64,000 nt of DNA from Amycolatopsis sp. WAC 01376 (GTDB taxonomy: Bacteria > Actinomycetota > Actinomycetes > Mycobacteriales > Pseudonocardiaceae): the NCBI RefSeq assembly GCF_003947415.1, contig NZ_QHKL01000008.1:124001-188000 (forward strand), in the 5' to 3' direction. Numbering within the stretch: the stretch's first letter is position 1; each line of letters begins with the position of its first letter. A program made the position numbers and the translations under genes. The notes beneath the pieces are model-generated. The model was not told the DNA's origin. It ran no database searches and saw only the letters and a list, made by a program, of their open reading frames with translations. Positions 60,005 through 64,000 of the stretch are shown piece by piece.

Positions 60005-60901
60005 ATGGTCGACACCACCAAGCGCGTGCGACCTGCCTGGGTCGACGACAGCCTGTTCCCGTTCGAGAGCCGTTTCGTCGACATCGACGGGCACACCGTG
60101 CACTACGTCGACGAGGGATCCGGGCCCACACTGCTTTTCCTGCACGGGAACCCGACCTGGTCGTTCCTCTGGCGCGACGTGATCCGCGCGCTGCGCGGCG
60201 AGTTCCGCTGCGTCGCCCTCGACTACCCCGGCTTCGGGCTGTCGACCGCGAAACCCGGCTACCGGTTCTGGCCCGAGGAACACGCGGACGTGGTCACCGC
60301 GTTCATCGACGCGCTCGACCTCAAAGGCGCCACTCTGGTCGGCCAGGACTGGGGCGGCCTGATCGGCCTGGCCGCCGTGCAGCGACGGCCAGGCGTCTTC
60401 GATCGGCTGGTGCTCGCCAACACCTGGGCCTGGCCGGTCGACGGCGTCTTCCACTTCGAGGCCTTCTCCCGGCTCCTCGGCGGACCTCCGGCCCGCTTCC
60501 TGGTCCGGCGGCTCAACCTCCTCGTCAACGTGTTCGTCCCCACCGGCCACCGGCGCCGGAAGCCGAGCGCCGCCGAAATGACCCATTACCGCCGGGCGCT
60601 GAGCACTCCCCAGCGACGCCATGCCTCCGCGGTGCTCCCTGGCCGGGTGCGCGCCAGCCGCGACTTCTTCGCCGAGATCGAAGCCGGTTTCGCGGACATC
60701 GCCCACCTCCCGGCACTGATCGTGTGGGGCGACGCCGACATCGCCTTCCGCCCTCAGGAACGCGAACGCCTGGAAGCCACCTTCACCGACCACGAGACCG
60801 TGATCGTCGAGGGCGCCGGCACCTACGTGGAATCCGATGCTCCCGAGGAGTTCGTCGCCGCGATACGCCGCTGGACAACGGCGCATCGCGGCACGGACTG
60901 A
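60005..60901 (+). CDS. Haloalkane dehalogenase-like alpha/beta-hydrolase lacking the catalytic His
   Basis: 298 residues. Haloalkane dehalogenase signatures are excellent: HGNPTW at 47-52, nucleophile Asp115 in GQDWGG, and the C-terminal block GAGTYVESDAPEEF. In active enzymes that block reads GAGHxxxEDxPEE; here Thr273 replaces the catalytic base His. The codon is ACC where CAC is expected. Either an inactive or altered enzyme, or a paralogue with a different chemistry. GTGAGGGGGCC site upstream. Regulated probably by the divergent HxlR protein. Confidence 0.8.
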   Translation: MVDTTKRVRPAWVDDSLFPFESRFVDIDGHTVHYVDEGSGPTLLFLHGNPTWSFLWRDVIRALRGEFRCVALDYPGFGLSTAKPGYRFWPEEHADVVTAFIDALDLKGATLVGQDWGGLIGLAAVQRRPGVFDRLVLANTWAWPVDGVFHFEAFSRLLGGPPARFLVRRLNLLVNVFVPTGHRRRKPSAAEMTHYRRALSTPQRRHASAVLPGRVRASRDFFAEIEAGFADIAHLPALIVWGDADIAFRPQERERLEATFTDHETVIVEGAGTYVESDAPEEFVAAIRRWTTAHRGTD

Positions 60902-60913
60902 ATCCCCCTGGTC

Positions 60914-62074
60914 TCACTGGGCGTCGAGAGCCCGCCGGAAAGCCCTCAGATCGCCGACGAACAGGTCGGGCTCTTCCAAGGCGGCGAAGTTCCCGCCGCG
61001 GTCGTACTCCGCCCAGTGCACCACGTTCGGGAAGTCGCGATCCACGAACTTCCGGATGGACATGAACGGCGCCTTCGGGAACACCGCGACGCCGAGCGGC
61101 GCCGAAATCGGCGGATACGTACCGGTGGTCGCGGCGATGGGCAGCTGGTCGACGATTTCGTAGTACAGCTGCGCGGAAGAGCCGCCGGTGCCGGTCAGCC
61201 AGTAGATCATCACGTTGGTCAGGATGCGGTCGAGACTCGCGGCGTCCTCCGGCTTGGTCTCCGCGTCCGCCCAGTCCTTGAACTTCTCGATGATCCAGGC
61301 CAGCTGGCCGACCGGGGAATCGACCAGCGGGTACGCGATCGTGTTCGGCCGGGTCGCCTGGAGCTTCATGGAACCGGAGAGGACGTCCACGAAGCGGGCG
61401 GTCCGGTCCAGCCGAGCCCGGTCGGACGCGCTCAGGCCGACGAGATCGTCCGGATTCCCGCTGGGTTTCGTGACCAGGGTGTTCAGATGGAGACCCGCCA
61501 CGTGGTCCGGATCCTTCAGCGCCACGAAAAGAGAGACGCCGGAGCCGAAATCTCCGCCTTGCGGCACATAGTGATCGTAGCCGAGGCGCTCCATCAGTAC
61601 CGCCCACGCCGAAGCGATCCGCTCGATCGTCCAGCCGGGTTCGGCGGGAGGGCCGGAGAAACCGAATCCCGGCATGGCGGGAATCACCAGATCGAACGCG
61701 TCGCGCGCATCACCGCCGTGCGCACGCGGATTCGTCAGCGGGCCCACCACGTCGAGGAACTCGACCACCGACCCGGGCCATCCGTGCGTGATCAGCAGCG
61801 GAAGCGCGTCGGGTTCTGGCGAACGAACGTGGATGAAGTGGATGTTCGCGCCGTCGATCTCGGTGACGTACTGCGGCAACGTGTTCAGTTCCGCCTCGGC
61901 CGAACGCCAGTCGTAGGAGTTCCGCCAATAGTCGACGACCTCCTTGAGATAGGCGGTCGGCACGCCGCGATCCCACCCCACGTCGGGAAGATCCCGCGGC
62001 CAGCGGGTCTGGTCGAGGCGACGATCGAGATCGTCGAGCTGCGATTGCGGTATTTCGATGCGAAAGGGTTTCAA
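60914..62074 (-). CDS. Epoxide hydrolase family protein (EHN domain)
   Basis: 386 residues from TTG 62074 (GAGGAA site seven bases upstream), the family's usual length. N-terminal EHN domain (about 1-105), HGWPGS at 97-102, nucleophile Asp175 in GGDFGS, tyrosines in the cap. In the C-terminal block, DRGGNFAALEEPD has Asn362 where the catalytic His of typical epoxide hydrolases stands (GGHFAALEEP). I recall such Asn variants in annotated family members, so this may be a natural subgroup. Convergent with the dehalogenase-like gene. Confidence 0.85.
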   Translation of the reverse strand: MKPFRIEIPQSQLDDLDRRLDQTRWPRDLPDVGWDRGVPTAYLKEVVDYWRNSYDWRSAEAELNTLPQYVTEIDGANIHFIHVRSPEPDALPLLITHGWPGSVVEFLDVVGPLTNPRAHGGDARDAFDLVIPAMPGFGFSGPPAEPGWTIERIASAWAVLMERLGYDHYVPQGGDFGSGVSLFVALKDPDHVAGLHLNTLVTKPSGNPDDLVGLSASDRARLDRTARFVDVLSGSMKLQATRPNTIAYPLVDSPVGQLAWIIEKFKDWADAETKPEDAASLDRILTNVMIYWLTGTGGSSAQLYYEIVDQLPIAATTGTYPPISAPLGVAVFPKAPFMSIRKFVDRDFPNVVHWAEYDRGGNFAALEEPDLFVGDLRAFRRALDAQ

Positions 62075-62127
62075 TGGAGTTCCTCGCGTGTAGTGCCGAC
62101 GTGGTGACCAGTCGGGACGGAACGGCC

Positions 62128-63312
62128 TCAGAGATACGTCGTGTTCGGCTCGAGCCCGCACAGATGCCTGCCGAGCAGTTCGATGTTCGTGTTCGGGCTC
62201 GTCAAGGCGTGCAACGCGATCGTTTCGATATCCCGATGAATCCGCTGAATCGGCACATCGTTGTAGATCGAACTACCGCCGCTCGCGGTCGAGATGATCC
62301 GGATGGACTCCTGTGCCAATTGGGCGACCCGCCCCATTTCGACCCGGGAACGAATGCGTTCGGCTTGCGTCCACGGCTCGTTGCGCGCCGCCTTCGCGTC
62401 CACGAAGTCGGCGAACGTCTGCGCCCGCAACCGCGCTTCCTCGGCGAGCAGAGTGGCCTCGCCGACCTGGAGATGCGTGAGCGGCGCGTTCTGCTGCGTT
62501 TCGTAATCCGTGTACGTGATCTTCCGCCCGGGAAGCCGGTCCAGGAAATGCTCGATGGCGGCCTCGGCCGCGCCGACACATTGGCCTGCCGTGGCGATGG
62601 TGGAGGTGACCAGCATGGGCACCTGATAGATCGACTGGGTGGAATTCGTCTCCGATTTGCATTGCTCGTCGAAGAATTCCATCACCGGACGGACCCGCGC
62701 CTGGGGAACGAAAACGTCGTGCGCGCGAACGCTCACACTGCCCGAACCACGCAGGCCGTGAGTGTGCCAGTCGTCGACGACCTCGAAGCTCGACGCCGGC
62801 AGGATCGCCATGATCGGACCTTCACCGGCCCCCGCTTCATCGGGTTCGGCGACCACCAGCTTCCAGTGGCTGTGGAGTACCCCGCTGTTGAACCTCCATT
62901 CGCCACTGATGACATAGCCGCCGTTCGTCCGCGACGCTTTCCCGCTCGCCGCCAACGTTCCGCAGACCCGCGAGTTCGGAGTCGCGAACACCTCGTCCTG
63001 TACCTCGTCCGGATACAACCCGGCGATCCAGTTGATGAGCGACCAGACCGAAACGCAGAAAGCGGCGGAACTGTCACCGCGCGCGATTTCCGCGTGGACG
63101 TCGATGAGCGTTCTGGCGTCGCTCTGATATCCACCGTATCGCGTGGGAACGCGCATTTTGAGCAGCCCGGAACGTTCGATCCCCTCGATCACGTCCGCGG
63201 GGAGCCGCCGGTTCTCGTCGATCCATTGAGCACGTCCCCTGATGAGAGGGACCAGCTCGGATGCGCGCGCGACCAACTCCTCTCGTGAAGGGGATTGGAT
63301 ATCCAGCACCAT
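62128..63312 (-). CDS. Acyl-CoA dehydrogenase-fold flavin monooxygenase (HsaA/HpaH-like)
   Basis: 394 residues. ACAD-type fold with N-terminal helix domain (LPADVIEGIERSGLLKMRVPTRYGGYQSDART, split here), the beta-domain YVISGEWRFNSGVLHSHW, and the C-terminal helix AGQCVGAAEAAIEHF. Sequence is closer to the group D flavin-dependent monooxygenases (HsaA, pyrrole/phenol hydroxylases) than to acyl-CoA dehydrogenases, since the catalytic Glu is not evident. Needs a separate flavin reductase, absent here. ATG 63312; 53 bp upstream of the epoxide hydrolase gene, same strand, so probably one operon. Confidence 0.85.
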   Translation of the reverse strand: MVLDIQSPSREELVARASELVPLIRGRAQWIDENRRLPADVIEGIERSGLLKMRVPTRYGGYQSDARTLIDVHAEIARGDSSAAFCVSVWSLINWIAGLYPDEVQDEVFATPNSRVCGTLAASGKASRTNGGYVISGEWRFNSGVLHSHWKLVVAEPDEAGAGEGPIMAILPASSFEVVDDWHTHGLRGSGSVSVRAHDVFVPQARVRPVMEFFDEQCKSETNSTQSIYQVPMLVTSTIATAGQCVGAAEAAIEHFLDRLPGRKITYTDYETQQNAPLTHLQVGEATLLAEEARLRAQTFADFVDAKAARNEPWTQAERIRSRVEMGRVAQLAQESIRIISTASGGSSIYNDVPIQRIHRDIETIALHALTSPNTNIELLGRHLCGLEPNTTYL

Positions 63313-63527
63313 CTTGACCTCCGGCGATTCGTTCGCTTGGAGCGCGGTATGACTGGATCCTGTCCGCCGTGAACCCGGGCTGCATCTCCGAGTGTGCCGT
63401 CCGGCGCCGCCACAAGATCATCCCGGCCTGCCGCACTACGATCCGTGCTCACGGGAAATACCTCCGCGCCGGGCGATGAGTTCTCCGGTGCCGGCGAGTC
63501 TGTATATACGAGACGAAGGGAGACATC

Positions 63528-64000
63528 GTGCGGAAAGTGATCGTGCAACAGTTCGTGTCCTTGGACGGCGTGGTCCAGGGGCCGGGAACGCCGGACGAAG
63601 ACCGCGAAGGTGGTTTCGAGGGTGGCGGCTGGACCGCGAAACACGCGGGCAGCCTGCTCAGCGACACCTTTTTCACGTGGACGGCCGACGAGGACGCGCT
63701 GTTGCTCGGCCGGAAGACCTACGACATCTTCTACGCGTACTGGCCGACGACCGGCGATCACCCGATCAACAAACGCCTGGAAGCGATGGACAAATACGTC
63801 GCGTCACGCAGCGTCAAGTCCGCTGATTGGGTGAACACCACCATGATCGACGGCGACGTGGCCTCCGCGGTCAAAGAGCTCAAAGACGGAACAGGCGGAC
63901 CGATCTGGGTGTCGGGCTCCGGCAACCTGACCCATACGCTCATGCGGAACGGCCTGGTCGACGAGTACCGGCTGCTCTTCTTCCCGGTGGTCGTGGGATC
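63528..64000 (+). CDS. RibD/dihydrofolate reductase-like protein, partial
   Basis: GTG 63528 with GAAGGGAG upstream; the C-terminus lies beyond the window (157 residues visible). Pattern of the RibD C-terminal/DHFR-like family: VIVQQFVSLDGVVQGPGTP, LLLGRKTYDIFYAYWP, WVSGSGNLTHTLMRNGLVDEYRLLFFPVVVG. This family includes many small NADPH-binding reductases of unknown substrate. No earlier start is visible in the frame. Confidence 0.88.
   Translation, partial: MRKVIVQQFVSLDGVVQGPGTPDEDREGGFEGGGWTAKHAGSLLSDTFFTWTADEDALLLGRKTYDIFYAYWPTTGDHPINKRLEAMDKYVASRSVKSADWVNTTMIDGDVASAVKELKDGTGGPIWVSGSGNLTHTLMRNGLVDEYRLLFFPVVVG

Overview
The window is very GC-rich, with strong G/C preference at third codon positions, frequent GTG starts and many ATGA stop/start overlaps. 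ANTAR regulators, SAV2177-type methyltransferases, EspG/EspC-type type VII secretion proteins, a calerythrin-like EF-hand protein, ThrE and an XRE/ImmA/MAB_1171c module all point to a Pseudonocardiales actinomycete. Amycolatopsis or a close relative is my best guess, but this is inference because no rRNA or full tRNA is present. No phage structural genes, complete insertion sequence, CRISPR array or biosynthetic megasynthase is visible. The content is chromosomal accessory sequence with many regulators, hydrolases, secreted proteins and gene remnants.

Layout. 0-5.3 kb: C-terminus of an old yellow enzyme coupled to an MFS exporter, an APH-like phosphotransferase, and a LysR/MFS divergent pair. 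5.7 kb: a tRNA-Ala 3' fragment with its terminator, a probable integration scar. 6-13 kb: secreted proteins, DUF3050, DUF4239, an EF-hand protein, an FAD-oxidase remnant and a GlxA regulator. 13.2-16.3 kb: a translationally coupled metallo-beta-lactamase-fold hydrolase/TetR/amidohydrolase operon with a probable operator. 16.3-17.9 kb: decayed DNA with sigma-factor and possible glucosidase remnants. 18-25.4 kb: MerR/tripeptidyl aminopeptidase pair, two AraC regulators, hydrolase, DinB-like protein, DUF1330 and SAV2177 methyltransferase. 25.5-31.4 kb: ThrE exporter, hibernation factor, desaturase/GAF-ANTAR/GAF-ANTAR operon, STAS and DUF1883 proteins.

The central part (31.9-49.7 kb) is the most interesting. 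It holds an XRE-NACHT-membrane NTPase (NLR-like); a seven-gene cassette of EspG, EspC, PPE/WXG and YbaB-like proteins with a serine hydrolase but no secretion machinery; an AAA(DUF5925) gene divergent from an SseB-like/p97-like AAA/TPR operon; two small secreted paralogues; a membrane-anchored SAVED-domain protein; and, convergent with it across a large palindromic repeat, a CD-NTase-type nucleotidyltransferase. SAVED plus CD-NTase is the pairing expected of a CBASS-like cyclic-oligonucleotide defence system, here in an unusual convergent arrangement.

49.7-64 kb: an envelope-glycan locus (DUF2334 deacetylase and UDP-GlcNAc 2-epimerase divergent from a small membrane protein, a processive GT2 and a 3D-like secreted protein); an XRE/ImmA/MAB_1171c module divergent from two small secreted proteins; an HNH-like protein, a methyltransferase and an HxlR regulator; two alpha/beta-hydrolases that both lack the expected catalytic histidine; a flavin-dependent acyl-CoA-dehydrogenase-fold enzyme; and the start of a RibD/DHFR-like protein. 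Two families of long palindromic intergenic repeats recur through the window.
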